A stretch of 64,000 bases of DNA from CATQHW01 sp965243545. Its GTDB lineage: Bacteria; Spirochaetota; Spirochaetia; SZUA-6; Bin103. The translations under genes were made by a program, and so were the position numbers. This document shows positions 27,899 through 38,700 of this stretch, piece by piece. Location of the stretch: contig OZ251573.1 of NCBI GenBank assembly GCA_965243545.1, positions 3,162,001 through 3,226,000 of the forward strand, written 5' to 3'. The notes under the pieces were generated by a model, which saw only the letters and a list, made by a program, of their open reading frames with translations, made no database searches and was not told where the DNA came from. The first letter of the stretch is position 1, and every line of letters begins with the position of its first letter.

Positions 27899-29575
27899 CT
27901 ACGCCTTTCCGTTGAGGATTTCCAGCAGATCGCCGCGCCGGAACGTCGCCGCCAACTGTTGCGGCGAAACCGCCCGGTCGCCGTAGCAGTACCGCAGCGC
28001 CTGCTCCACGCCGTCCGCGGCGTTGCGGTACCGGGCGGCCTGCCCCGCTCGGAACGAGGCGCGGAGCTCAGCGAAGTTTCGGTGCGACACCTGCTCCACC
28101 GTCACCTGCCGGTCGCGCAGCAGCGCGCGTCCGATCAGGAGCGCAAGGTGGTGTGACGCGTACGGCAGAAAGTCCGGCGGCCGCAGCATCTGCGGATGGC
28201 GTCTGGCCTGCTCCACCGCTCTGAAGATCAGCACCGCAAGCACCGCCTGGGCGGCGTTGAGATCGGCAAAGATGTCGTCGTAGAGCTTGCCGAAGTGTTC
28301 CTTGCGGAGGAACCGGGCCTGATGCGGACGGGCGCGCCAGACGGCGAGCACCGCCTCCGCGACGGTGGCGCTGGTGACTTGGTTCTGCGTGCCGTTCCCG
28401 GCCTGGCGTTGGCGTTGGTAGACGTAGCCCAACTGCGACATGCCGATCTCCAGGCGGCGCTGCTGCGCGTCGTTGGAACGAAGATCGCGCAGTCCGATCG
28501 GGTTCTGGCTGTTGGTGGCGTAGGTGATGGCCCGGACCAGCTCGCCGTCGTCGTCGGCAAGCTGATAGACCCGCACCAGCACGTACGCCGACTCGGCTGC
28601 CGAATCGGCGTCGTGTCCGCCACTCAGCGTGCGCTGAATCGTCATACAGGTCTGACCGCCATTGATCACCTGCAGGTTGTGAATTCGCACCTGGTAGTCA
28701 GCCCGCTGAAAGGCGTTGTAATCGAACTTGTCGCAGACGATCGTGATCCCGTTGTTGTAGAAGTAGAACTTGTCGGCCTTCGCGGGATCGGAGAGCGTGT
28801 CGTGAATCGCGGCGTTCACGCGGTTGCTGCGCAGGCCGAGATAGCGGCGCACGTTGCGGTCGAGGATCCGGTCGCCGTGCTGCTCGAACAGGCGCCCGAT
28901 CTCGCGCACGGCCGCGCGCCCGATCAGGACGCGCTGGTAGTTCATGTCTTCCACAATCGCCTGGCCGCTGAGCGTCAGTATTGCGTCGACTTTCCGGGGC
29001 CGCTGCAGGATGCCGACGATCGAGTCGTGATTGTAGTGGACGATCCGTACCTTGTCGCGGTATTGCCGCTCGGCGTCGGCGATCAGGCGGCCGGCATTGG
29101 CGGTCCATATCGCCCCATTGTTACACAGAACGAAGCGCACGGACGGGATATACCCGTCGCCGATCAGAGAATGAATCTCCGCGATCTTCGGCTCGATCTT
29201 TTCGTTCAGAGCCGTCGTGCGCGAGGGATCGAAGAGTACGTCAACGGTGTTGAGCGCCTGCCGGACGCTGTTTTCCGGGAAGTTGGCGGCGCCGCTCAGG
29301 TCCTTTACCTTGTACTTGCCCTGGAACAGGGTGACCAGGAATCCATCATCCTCCACGTCGCTGACGTGCAGACCGTCCACGCCGGCGTCGTTCCCGCCGT
29401 CGGTGATCAGATCGGCGCTCTCGTCAAGCGAAATACCCAGGTAGGTCGACGTGCAAAGCAGCACGAACGCGGCAGCCTTCCGCCGGTTGGGGTCCGCGCT
29501 GTCGGCGAACCACTCGGGGCGGCTTTCGATCAGCCCGGTCACGCGGTGATCGATGATGCTGGCATTGAGGTTCAT
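27899..29575 (-). CDS. AIPR-family abortive-infection protein
   Basis: 558 residues. The N-terminus has a nuclease-like core: GNDAGVDGLHV (acidic residue D67) followed by a strand ending QGKYK (Q85-x-K87), as in PD-(D/E)XK folds. The middle has FYFYNNGITIVCDKF and VINGGQT, diagnostic of the AIPR (abortive infection phage resistance) family. The family is linked to phage defence, probably by nucleic-acid cleavage on infection. It stands alone between sdhB (converging, 13-base gap) and the alpha-2-macroglobulin gene (divergent). It marks the left edge of the defence-rich region. Confidence 0.88.
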   Translation of the reverse strand: MNLNASIIDHRVTGLIESRPEWFADSADPNRRKAAAFVLLCTSTYLGISLDESADLITDGGNDAGVDGLHVSDVEDDGFLVTLFQGKYKVKDLSGAANFPENSVRQALNTVDVLFDPSRTTALNEKIEPKIAEIHSLIGDGYIPSVRFVLCNNGAIWTANAGRLIADAERQYRDKVRIVHYNHDSIVGILQRPRKVDAILTLSGQAIVEDMNYQRVLIGRAAVREIGRLFEQHGDRILDRNVRRYLGLRSNRVNAAIHDTLSDPAKADKFYFYNNGITIVCDKFDYNAFQRADYQVRIHNLQVINGGQTCMTIQRTLSGGHDADSAAESAYVLVRVYQLADDDGELVRAITYATNSQNPIGLRDLRSNDAQQRRLEIGMSQLGYVYQRQRQAGNGTQNQVTSATVAEAVLAVWRARPHQARFLRKEHFGKLYDDIFADLNAAQAVLAVLIFRAVEQARRHPQMLRPPDFLPYASHHLALLIGRALLRDRQVTVEQVSHRNFAELRASFRAGQAARYRNAADGVEQALRYCYGDRAVSPQQLAATFRRGDLLEILNGKA

Positions 29576-29663
29576 GGCGCGCGCCGGCCGATCATACCAT
29601 CGGCAACCGGACTGCGCCGCGCCGGGTGGAGCGGCTGGACTTGGGGGCCGGGAATGTCGTTGA

Positions 29664-32600
29664 ATGGGGCCGCCATGCGGAACCACCCGCCGGGGAGCTA
29701 CGAATGAGCGGCACCCCATACGGGCGATGAGCGTGGCGATTGCGATCGGTAGCGCGGCCGGGGCCGCGGCGGAGCCGCCGTTTCTTCTGAGCGAGGCGCA
29801 GCCGCCGGTCGCGGCAGCGCCGGCCGCGATCAAGGCGGTGCCGCTGACGGACGAACAACTGCAGCCGCTGCTGGCCCGACTGGGGCCAGTCGCAGATGAC
29901 AAGACGGCCGCGGCCGAGTACCGGTTGCCGGCCCGAAGTCCGGCGCCGCCCGCGCCGGGGCAGGCGGTTGCGCTACTGTTCCCGCCGCCCGCCGGCGAGG
30001 AGCCGGCCGCACCGGCGGACCGCGCGGGCGGGGAGGTTCTCCCGCTGGCCGTGGCGCGCGCCTACCCGCGCGGCGAGATAGCCGTGGCGCCGCACGTGGG
30101 GGTGACCTTCAACCAGCCGTTGGTGGCGTTGGGCAGCCCGCGCGTGCCGGCGCCGGCGGACAACCCGGTCACGCTCACCCCGGCGGTGCCGGGCCGCTGG
30201 CGCTGGGTGGGTACCGACACGCTCCTGTTCGAGCCGGACGCCGGCCGGCTGCCGATGGCCACCGAGTTCCGCGTGCGGGTGGCCGCGGGAACCACCTCCG
30301 CCGCCGGCAACGTGCTGCCGGAGGCGGAGGAATGGACCTTCCGCACTCCCGCGCCGACGGTGACCACCGTGTATCCGGAAGAGGGCAGCCGGGCCGGTTT
30401 GCAGCCGATCCTGTTCGCCGCTTTCGACCAGCCGATCGACCCGGCGGCGGTATTGGAGCACGTGCACGTGACCGCCGCGGGGCAGGCGCAGCCGGTGCGC
30501 CTTGCCGGCGCGGCCGAGATAGAGGCGGACGCCGAGGTGCGCTCCCTGGCCGAGGAGGCGCGCGCCGGCCGCTGGCTTGCCTTCGTCCCGGTCGAGCCGT
30601 TGCCGCCCGCCACCGCCGTGACCGTCGTAGTCGCGGCTGGTACGCCCGCAGTTGAAGGACCGCTTGCCACCGAGAGCCCGCGGCGCTTTCGGTTTCGAAC
30701 GATGGCGCCGTTGCGCCTCCGCGGCCACCGTTGCGGGTGGCGGGGTAGCGACTGCGGGCCCGCCGATCCCTGGGAGCTCACCTTCAACAACCCGCTCGAC
30801 GACGAGCGGTTCGATCCCGGACTGATCTCGATTCGGCCGGAGCTGGCCAGCGCCAGCATTACCGTGGTCGACAACGAAGTGCAGATAGGGGGCGCGTCTC
30901 GCGCAGGCGCCACGTACACGGTCACGGTCGCCGCCGGGCTGACCGATGCCTTCGGCCAGCAGCTCGGCCACGAAGCGGCGGTGCGGTTCGACGTCGGGCG
31001 GGCGGCGCCGCTGCTGGCCGTCCCGGCGGAGGATCCGGCGACCCTGCTGTCCGGCGACGCCGTCTTTCCCGTGCGCACGGTCAACGTCGACCGGTTGCGG
31101 GTGCGCGCCTTTCGCGTCACGCCGGAGCAATTTCGGGTTTATTGGCAGCGAGAGCACCGGTACCGCGGAGAGGTGCCGGAAGGACTCGGCGACTTGGTGA
31201 TGGATCGGACCGTTAGTATCGGCGGCGCGGATGACGCGTGGGCCGAAATCGGCATCGACTTGGCCGGCGCGCTGAGCGGCGCCGCCGGTCACCTGATCCT
31301 GCACCTGACACCCTCCGCGGCCGTCCGCGACCAGGGCTGGGAGAACGGTCGCGCGGCGGTGCGTTGGGTGCAGGTGACCGGGCTGGGACTGACGACGTAC
31401 GCCGACCAGCGCGGGCTGCTGGCATGGGTCAGCCGGCTGGCCGACGGCGCGCCGCTCGTCGGGGTTGAGGTGAAGCTGCAGCGCGCCCGATCGCGCGCCA
31501 TCACTGCCAGCACCGACGGCTCCGGCACGGCGCGGCTGCCGCTGCCCTCCTACGACGGCGAGTTCGTGCTGATCGCCCGCGCCGGCGATGACGCGGCGTT
31601 CCTTCCGGTGGAGCATTCCAGAGACTCGGTCACTGGCGAAGCGACGATGTCGGTGTTCGACGACCGCTGGCTCTACCGTCCGGGTGAGACCGCCGCCATC
31701 AAGGGTTGGCTGCGGCGGGCGCGGCGTGGCCCGACCGGAGACCTGGATCTGTTCCGCCCGCGGGCGGCCGACCGCATCTCCTATCGCGTGCAGGACGCGA
31801 GACACAACGAAGTAGCAGTCGGCGATGCGCCGTTGAGCCCTCTGGGCGGTTTCCACTTCCAAATCGAGCTGCCCCAGCAGATCGACCTGGGAATGGCATG
31901 GATCCGGCTGCGGCCCGCCGGCGGCACCCTTGAGGCGAAAGACGAGGAGGAGTTGCACCTGATCGACGTGCGGGAGTTCCGCCGGCCCGAGTTCGAGGTG
32001 CAGGCCGCCGTCAGTGGCGGCGCGGACGGCGGCTTTCACGTGGGCGGCGGCCACGCGGTGCTGACCGCGGCGGCGCGCTACTTCGCCGGCGGTCCGCTGC
32101 CCGGCGCGGCCGTGGAGTGGCGCGTGAACGCGGAACCTGCCTCCTACGCGCCGCCGCGTTGGTCCTCCTTCACTTTCGGCACCTGGGTCCCGTGGTGGCG
32201 GCGCGCCGCCGCGGGCCGGGGCCTGGAGGACCGGCTGGACTTCGGCGCGGACGGCCCGGACGGCCCGGACGGCCCGGATGGCCGAGATGGCGACGCTCCG
32301 GGGAGCGCTACGTTCCGCGCCGCCACCGGGGCCAACGGCGCGCATCACCTGCGCGTCGACTTCGTACCGGGCGCCGCGGTCACGCCGGTCCGCATCGACG
32401 CGACCGCCACCGTGCTGGACGTGAATCGCCAGGCATGGAGCGGCGGCGCCGGCCTGCTGGTGCATCCCGCCGACCGCTACGTGGGGCTGCGCGCCGGCCG
32501 CTACTTCGTTGAGCAGGGCGAGCCACTGACGGTCGAGGCCGCGGTGACCGACGTCGACGGCGCCGCGGTCGCCGGCCACGAAGTGGCCGTGCGGGCGGCG

Positions 32601-35600
32601 CTGATCGGCTGGGAGCAACGCGGCGGGGAGTGGCAGGAGGTGGAGCGGGAGGTGCAGGAGTGCGTCCTCCGCACCACCGCCGCCGATGCCGACTCCGCCG
32701 CGGACCCGCGTACGCCACCGGGCTCGTTCGCCTCCTGCAGCTTCGGGACGCCGCACGGCGGCGAGTACCGCGTTACCGCCACCGTGACCGACGCCGCCGG
32801 GCGGCGCAACCGCACCGAGCTGACGCGCTGGGTGAGCGGCGGCGGCGCCTACCGGCCCGCCGGCGAGGGCGTAACCCGTCAGGAGCTGCGGCTGGTCCCG
32901 GATCGTGACTCCTACCAGCCCGGCGACCGCGCCCGCGTCCTGGTGCAGGGGCCGTTCTTCCCGGCCGAAGGGATGCTCACGCTGGGCCGGAACGGGTTGG
33001 CCGGCGCCGAGCGCTTCTCGCTCACCGGGCCGACCCACACCCTGGAGGTGCCGGTCACCGAGCAGTTCATCCCCAACGTGCACCTGCAGGTCGACCTGCT
33101 CGGCGCGGCTGCCGGCCGGCCCGCCTACGCTACGGGCAGCCTGGACCTGCCGGCGCCGCCGGCGAGCCGTACCCTGCGGGTGGAGGTGGCGCCGCGCGCG
33201 GCGCGCCTCGCGCCCGGCGGCCGCACCACCATCGACGTGACCGTGCGGGACGCCGCCGGCGCTCCGGTGGCGGACGCGGAAGTGGCGGTGGTCGTGGTCG
33301 ACGAGGCGGTGCTGTCGCTGGCCGGCTATCGGCCGCCCAACCCGATCCGCGACTTCTACCCGGAGCGCGAGGCGGGCGTCGAGGACCATGACAGCCGCGC
33401 CTCGCTGGCGCTGTCGGCGCCGGAGGAAAGGCGCTCCGGGCGGACGGCCGGCGCGCGGTTTGCGATCGCCGAACATGCATTCGAAAGGGATGGCGAGGTC
33501 TATTCCGCGCGTGAGCGGCGTGCCCCGTTGGAGCGCGGCGCGCGGCCGCTGGCCGTGCGGCAGGACCTGGCCCCGCGCGCCCTGTTCGCTCCGGAGGTGC
33601 GGACCGGCGCCGGTGGCGCCGCCGCGGTTCCGGTCACGCTGCCGGACAACCTGACCCGCTACCGGATCATCGCCGTGGCCGCGGCCGGCGCCCGTCAGTT
33701 CGGGACCGGGGAATCTGCGCTCACGGCCCGCCTGCCGCTGATGGTGCGGCCGTCGGCGCCCCGCTTCCTCAACTACGGCGACCGCTTCGAGCTGCCGGTC
33801 GTGGTGCAGAATCAGACCGAGACCGCGTTGCCGGTTCACGTCGCCGTCCGCGCCGGCAACGCCGCGGTGGCCGTCGGCGCCGCCGCCGGGCCGGGGGAGG
33901 ACGCCGGCACCGCCGCCGGCTACGCGGTGACCGTGCCCGCCGGTGACCGCACGGAGGTGCGCTTTCCGGCGGCGGCCGCCCGCGCCGGCACCGGCCGCTT
34001 CCGCGTCACCGCCGTAGCCGCTACGGATCCGGCCATCGCCGACGCCGCGGCCGTGGAACTGCCGGTGTTCACGCCGGCGGTCAGCGAAGCATTCGCCGCC
34101 TACGGGCAACTGGACGCGCTGACCGGCGGCGGGGCCGCGGCGCTGCATCACGTACAGCTCCCGGAAAAATCGCTCCCCGGCTACGGCGGCCTGCACGTAT
34201 CGCTGTCGTCCACGCTGCTGCAGAGCCTCACCGACGCCTTTCTCTACTTGGTGCGCTACCCGTACGCGTGCTCGGAGCAGATCGCCTCGTCCATCCTCGG
34301 CGTGGCGGCGTTGCGGCCCGTGCTCGCCGCCTTCGCCGCCGCCGGCCTGCCGGAGCCGGCCGCCATTGACCGGACGATGGCGGATAACCTGAAGACGCTG
34401 CAGTCACTTCAGGACCGGGACGGCGGCTTTCCGATCTGGCGTCACGGCGAGCGTACGTGGCCGTACCACAGCGTGCATGCCGCGCACGCCCTGGCGCGCG
34501 CCCGCGAGCAGGGCTACGCGGTGCGCGGGGAGGTGCTCGACCGGTCGCGCGCCTACCTGCGGAACATCGAGAAGCACGTCCCCGGCGACTACGACCGCTC
34601 CGCCCGCCGCGCGCTGCAGGCCTACGCGCTGTACGTGCGCGCGCTGCTCGGCGACCGCGATCCGGCCGCGGCGCGCCGGTTGGCGACGCGCGCCGGGCTG
34701 CGGAATCTCTCCGCGGAGAGCATCGGCTGGCTGCTTTCGGTGCTGGCCGGCGATCCCGACTCCGCGCCCGCGGTAGGCGAGATCGTCCGCTTCGTGAACG
34801 ACCGGGTTACCGAGACCGCCGGCGCGGCCACCATCGCCACCGGCTACGAGGATGGCGCCTACCTGCTGCTCCACTCTAGCCGGCGCTCGGACGCGGTGCT
34901 GCTGGAGGCGCTGATCGCCGCGCAGCCGGACCGCGGCGGCGTCGGCGACGGGCTGATCGTCAAGCTGGTGCGCGGCTTGCTGGGCCACCGCGTCAAGGGG
35001 CGCTGGGCCAACACGCAGGAGAACGTGTGGGTGCTGCTGGCGCTGGAACGTTACTTCAGGACCTTCGAGTCGCGCCGGCCAGACTTCAGCGCCGGCGTCT
35101 GGCTGGGCGGGCGCTACGCCGGCGGGCGCGAGTTCCGCGGCCGTTCGGCGGAGCAGGCGAGCCTGGAGGTGCCGCTGGAGGCGGTGCGTTCCGGGGCCGG
35201 GGAGGGCGAGGCGGCGCCGCTGATCGTCGGCGCCGAAGGCGCGGGCCGGCTGTACTACCGCCTGGGCCTGCGCTACGCAGCCGCCGGCCTGCTCGGGGAG
35301 GCGGCCGCGCACGGCTTCAGTGTGGAACGCCGCTACGCCGCAGTCGACGACCCGGCGGACGTGCGCCGGGACGCGGACGGGGCGTGGCGCATCCGCGCGG
35401 GCAGCCGCGTGCGGGTGGAGTTGACCCTGGCGGTCCCGGCGCGGCGCGTGCACGTGGCGCTGGTCGACCCGCTGCCGGCGGGCATGGAAATCCTCGACCC
35501 GGCCCTTTCCGAGGACGCCGGCGGCGAGCCGGAGGCTTCACCGCGGCGCTGGTGGAGGTGGGGGACTTGGTACGAGCACCGCAACTTGCGCGACGACCGC

Positions 35601-35774
35601 GCGGAGGCGTTCGCCTCCTACCTGAGCGCCGGCGTCTACCGGTTCCGGTACACGGCGCGCGCTACCACCCCCGGCGCGTTCGTGGTCCCGGCGGCAACGG
35701 CGGAGGAGATGTACGCCCCCGAGACCTTCGCCCGCACCGCCGGCGACCGCGTTCTGATCGTCACCGGCGACTGA
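29664..35774 (+). CDS. Large bacterial alpha-2-macroglobulin with thioester site
   Basis: 2,036 residues. A weak signal peptide (around IRAMSVAIAIGSAAGAAA) is followed by bacterial Ig-like (Big_5) domains (VAPHVGVTFNQP, ELTFNNPLD), MG domains, the bait-region/A2M core (RALFAPEVRT), and YACSEQ, whose Cys1536 and Gln form the thioester. Alpha-toroid repeats and a C-terminal receptor-like domain follow. Family role: a periplasmic trap for proteases that breach the outer membrane. A short collagen-like GPDGPDGPDGRDGD tract lies around residues 860-876. The usual partner pbpC is not adjacent. The last 14 bases overlap the converging helicase gene. Confidence 0.9.
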   Translation: MGPPCGTTRRGATNERHPIRAMSVAIAIGSAAGAAAEPPFLLSEAQPPVAAAPAAIKAVPLTDEQLQPLLARLGPVADDKTAAAEYRLPARSPAPPAPGQAVALLFPPPAGEEPAAPADRAGGEVLPLAVARAYPRGEIAVAPHVGVTFNQPLVALGSPRVPAPADNPVTLTPAVPGRWRWVGTDTLLFEPDAGRLPMATEFRVRVAAGTTSAAGNVLPEAEEWTFRTPAPTVTTVYPEEGSRAGLQPILFAAFDQPIDPAAVLEHVHVTAAGQAQPVRLAGAAEIEADAEVRSLAEEARAGRWLAFVPVEPLPPATAVTVVVAAGTPAVEGPLATESPRRFRFRTMAPLRLRGHRCGWRGSDCGPADPWELTFNNPLDDERFDPGLISIRPELASASITVVDNEVQIGGASRAGATYTVTVAAGLTDAFGQQLGHEAAVRFDVGRAAPLLAVPAEDPATLLSGDAVFPVRTVNVDRLRVRAFRVTPEQFRVYWQREHRYRGEVPEGLGDLVMDRTVSIGGADDAWAEIGIDLAGALSGAAGHLILHLTPSAAVRDQGWENGRAAVRWVQVTGLGLTTYADQRGLLAWVSRLADGAPLVGVEVKLQRARSRAITASTDGSGTARLPLPSYDGEFVLIARAGDDAAFLPVEHSRDSVTGEATMSVFDDRWLYRPGETAAIKGWLRRARRGPTGDLDLFRPRAADRISYRVQDARHNEVAVGDAPLSPLGGFHFQIELPQQIDLGMAWIRLRPAGGTLEAKDEEELHLIDVREFRRPEFEVQAAVSGGADGGFHVGGGHAVLTAAARYFAGGPLPGAAVEWRVNAEPASYAPPRWSSFTFGTWVPWWRRAAAGRGLEDRLDFGADGPDGPDGPDGRDGDAPGSATFRAATGANGAHHLRVDFVPGAAVTPVRIDATATVLDVNRQAWSGGAGLLVHPADRYVGLRAGRYFVEQGEPLTVEAAVTDVDGAAVAGHEVAVRAALIGWEQRGGEWQEVEREVQECVLRTTAADADSAADPRTPPGSFASCSFGTPHGGEYRVTATVTDAAGRRNRTELTRWVSGGGAYRPAGEGVTRQELRLVPDRDSYQPGDRARVLVQGPFFPAEGMLTLGRNGLAGAERFSLTGPTHTLEVPVTEQFIPNVHLQVDLLGAAAGRPAYATGSLDLPAPPASRTLRVEVAPRAARLAPGGRTTIDVTVRDAAGAPVADAEVAVVVVDEAVLSLAGYRPPNPIRDFYPEREAGVEDHDSRASLALSAPEERRSGRTAGARFAIAEHAFERDGEVYSARERRAPLERGARPLAVRQDLAPRALFAPEVRTGAGGAAAVPVTLPDNLTRYRIIAVAAAGARQFGTGESALTARLPLMVRPSAPRFLNYGDRFELPVVVQNQTETALPVHVAVRAGNAAVAVGAAAGPGEDAGTAAGYAVTVPAGDRTEVRFPAAAARAGTGRFRVTAVAATDPAIADAAAVELPVFTPAVSEAFAAYGQLDALTGGGAAALHHVQLPEKSLPGYGGLHVSLSSTLLQSLTDAFLYLVRYPYACSEQIASSILGVAALRPVLAAFAAAGLPEPAAIDRTMADNLKTLQSLQDRDGGFPIWRHGERTWPYHSVHAAHALARAREQGYAVRGEVLDRSRAYLRNIEKHVPGDYDRSARRALQAYALYVRALLGDRDPAAARRLATRAGLRNLSAESIGWLLSVLAGDPDSAPAVGEIVRFVNDRVTETAGAATIATGYEDGAYLLLHSSRRSDAVLLEALIAAQPDRGGVGDGLIVKLVRGLLGHRVKGRWANTQENVWVLLALERYFRTFESRRPDFSAGVWLGGRYAGGREFRGRSAEQASLEVPLEAVRSGAGEGEAAPLIVGAEGAGRLYYRLGLRYAAAGLLGEAAAHGFSVERRYAAVDDPADVRRDADGAWRIRAGSRVRVELTLAVPARRVHVALVDPLPAGMEILDPALSEDAGGEPEASPRRWWRWGTWYEHRNLRDDRAEAFASYLSAGVYRFRYTARATTPGAFVVPAATAEEMYAPETFARTAGDRVLIVTGD

Positions 35775-38700
35775 CGCCGAGGACTTCGAGCAGTTCGGCG
35801 ACCACGGCGACGGGGCTCTCGTCCTCGCCATCGTCGTCGGCGGTGAGGGTGATCGGGGCGTAGCCGGGGTTGAGCGGTTCCAGGACGATGGCGCGGTGGC
35901 GCCAGCCGTCTTCGTTGACCATCTTGGCGCTGCGGTAGCGCTTGACGGTGAAGCGCTGGCCGGTGTCCGGGTCGACGGCGTCGAGCAGCCGGGCCAGCAC
36001 GATGCGCCCCTGGCGGCTGCCGGTCACCGGGCCGGCGAACAGACAGTAGGCGCCGTCCGGGATGCGCGGCTCCATCGACCGGCCCTCCACGCGCGCCACG
36101 AACATGCCGGGCCGCAACGCGCGGGCGGTGTCGAACTCGACCCATTGCCACTCGGGGTCGTCGTCCGGGATCGTGTCGGCGCCGCCGAACCGGCCGGCGG
36201 CGGCCTGCAGCGGCACCAGCGGCACGCAGGTCACGTAGCGGCGGCCGGGCGCCGGCTGCACCAGCCGCAGCGGGCCGGGTCCCGGCGCCGGCCCCGGCTC
36301 GGGCGCCTGGCCGGATGCCGGGAACCACGACGGGTCGTCGCGCAGCCGGCCGCGCGCCTCCGGCAGGGAGAGATAGCGCGCCAGCCGGCGAAAGTGGCGG
36401 GTCATCGCCTCCCGGTCGTCCAGGTCGTGGACGGCGATCTCGATCACCTCGTAGCCGCGGTTGCGCAGCCAGGCGCGGATGTCGCGGTCGCGCGCCGCGG
36501 TGTCGGGGTTGCCGTGCAGGTGCGCGCTCAGCCCGTCCAGGTAGAGGCAGACGCCCTCGTCCGGCTCATGGTCGGCGGCGCGGTAGATCACGTCCGGCGT
36601 GGTGGCGCCCAGCGCGCGGCTCAAGCGGATCTGTTCGCCGCGCGCGCCCTCGGCGAAGCCCGCGGCGCGCAGCAGGTGGCGCAGCCGGGTCTCCGCCTCG
36701 TTGGCCGGCAGCGCCTCCCCGCCCGGCGCCGCGGCCGGCTGGCGCGGCGGAATCTCGTGCTCGAACGCGACCTGCGCGCCCCATTCGTCCAACCGCTCGC
36801 GCGCCGCGGCGCGATCCAGGTCGCGGTGGTAGTAGGCGTTGCGAAAGGTCTGCAGGCAGTCGATGCACGACGATCCGCACGCCGCCGGGCAGTCGGCGAC
36901 GACCGCGCGGGCGGCCGCAACGACCTCGGCGAAGCGTTCGAGGAGCCGGTCCAGCAGACCGGAACCGCCCGGCATCGGGTCCCACAGCAACCCGTCCACC
37001 GCCTCGCGGTCGACGTGGCCGATCACCAGTACCTGCAAGTCCTCGCCGTGCATGTCGAGCACGCCGGCGGCGCCGATCCGCAACGCCTCCAGGACGCTGT
37101 ACGCGGTGCGGGCGCTATCGCAGGCGGGCAGGGAGAGCGCGTCGGCCACCACGTCGGCGTAGAAGCCGACCGGCTGCGGCGCGCGGCCGCAGCGCTGCCG
37201 GTGGCCCTGGTCGAACCGTTGCCGCTGCTGATCGGAGGCGAGCGGGGAGATGCTCTGGCCGCACACCGTGCAGACCGGATAGCCGAGCTGCTCGTCGGCG
37301 ATGGCGGCCGACGCGCCGACGTTGACCAGCCGCAGGCGCACTCCGCGGCGGAGCTGCAGCGGCTGCCCGCCCCAGCGGCAGGCGGCGCCGCCGTTGTGCT
37401 GGCCGGTCTCCAGGCCGTGGATGGCGACGCCCATCCGGAAGCGCAACTCCTCCTCGTCGGAGATGTGCGAGGCGTGGATCAGGTCGGCGTCGCACACCGC
37501 CATGGTCTGCAGCAGGCGCCCGCCGAGCGCGGAGCCGGCCCCCGGCGCCGCTTCCCGGACCGCCTTGCGGTCGGCCGCCACCTCGTACCACGGCATCTCG
37601 GCGCGCTGCTCGTCGACGCCGCGGTGAAAGCGCCGCGCCACGAAGCGGTGGCCGTTGGCGTAGATCAGGTTGCCGGGCACGTACTCCCGCAACGCCGCCG
37701 CCGGCGGGCGCGGCAGGGAGAAGTCCATGGCCCCCGCGCGCCAGAACGGGATCTCCGCCCAGCCGGCCACCGATCCGGTTTCCAGGCCGTACCCCGGCAG
37801 AAACCCCTCGGCGGCCAGCACGTTGAAGGTGTTGAAGTCGTCGTGGCCCTCCGCTTCGCTGCGCCGCCGGGCGGTTCCCTTGAGGCGTTTGACGAGCTGG
37901 TCGCAGCGCCGGAACAGCGCCTCGTCGTCGGCGTCGAGCGTCCCCTGCTGCTCGCGGCGCCGGTCGAGGCGGCGGATCTGGTCGAGCGCCCAGCGCAGGC
38001 GGCGCCGCAGCCGCGCCACCACCTGCTCCAGGTCGCCGGCGAAGGCGTCGACCCGCGCGCGCAGCGCCGGCGGGGCGGTCACCGCCGCGTCCGCTTCCGG
38101 CCAGCCCTGGGCGAACACCCGCAGCACGTCGTCCGTGAGCGCCGCGGCGTGCTCGGCGATCAGCGCGCGCAGGGGGCGGAAGTCGAACGGCGCCGCGCGC
38201 ACCTCGCCGCCGTCGAACAGATAGGGCGCCACCTGCCGCGGCAGGCAGGCGTCCAGGACCGCCCGCATCGCGTCGCGGTCCGGCTGCGGCCGGGAGTCGT
38301 CGCGGCCGGCGCGGTGCAGGCCGGCGATCACGGTCGCGCGCACGTGTTTGGCGACCATCACTTCGTTGCGCAGGTTGAACGCCGGCGGATCGATCCTGCC
38401 GCCGAGCAGCTTGCGCGGGTCCCGGAAGTAGGCGCGGTCGTGCGAGGTGGGCCGGCAGTAGGTGAGGTCGACCGCCATGCGGTGGCGGCGCCCGGCGCGG
38501 CCGGCGCGCTGCCAATAGTTGGCCGGCAGCGGCGGCACATTGCGCATCAGCACCGAGTCGAGCTGGCCGATGTCGATCCCGAGCTCCAGGGTCGGCGTGC
38601 AGACCAGGCAGTTCACGGCGTCGGAGGCGCCCTTGAACAGGTTTTCCAGTCGTTCGCGCTCGTCGTGCGGCACCATGGCGGTGTGCTCTTCGGGGCGCAG

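Noticed and set aside
28696..29108. Short minus-strand ORF within the AIPR gene
   Set aside because: Out-of-frame shadow with no ribosome site.
29973..34196. A 1,407-codon minus-strand frame
   Set aside because: Antisense of the alpha-2-macroglobulin, which has a real thioester motif.
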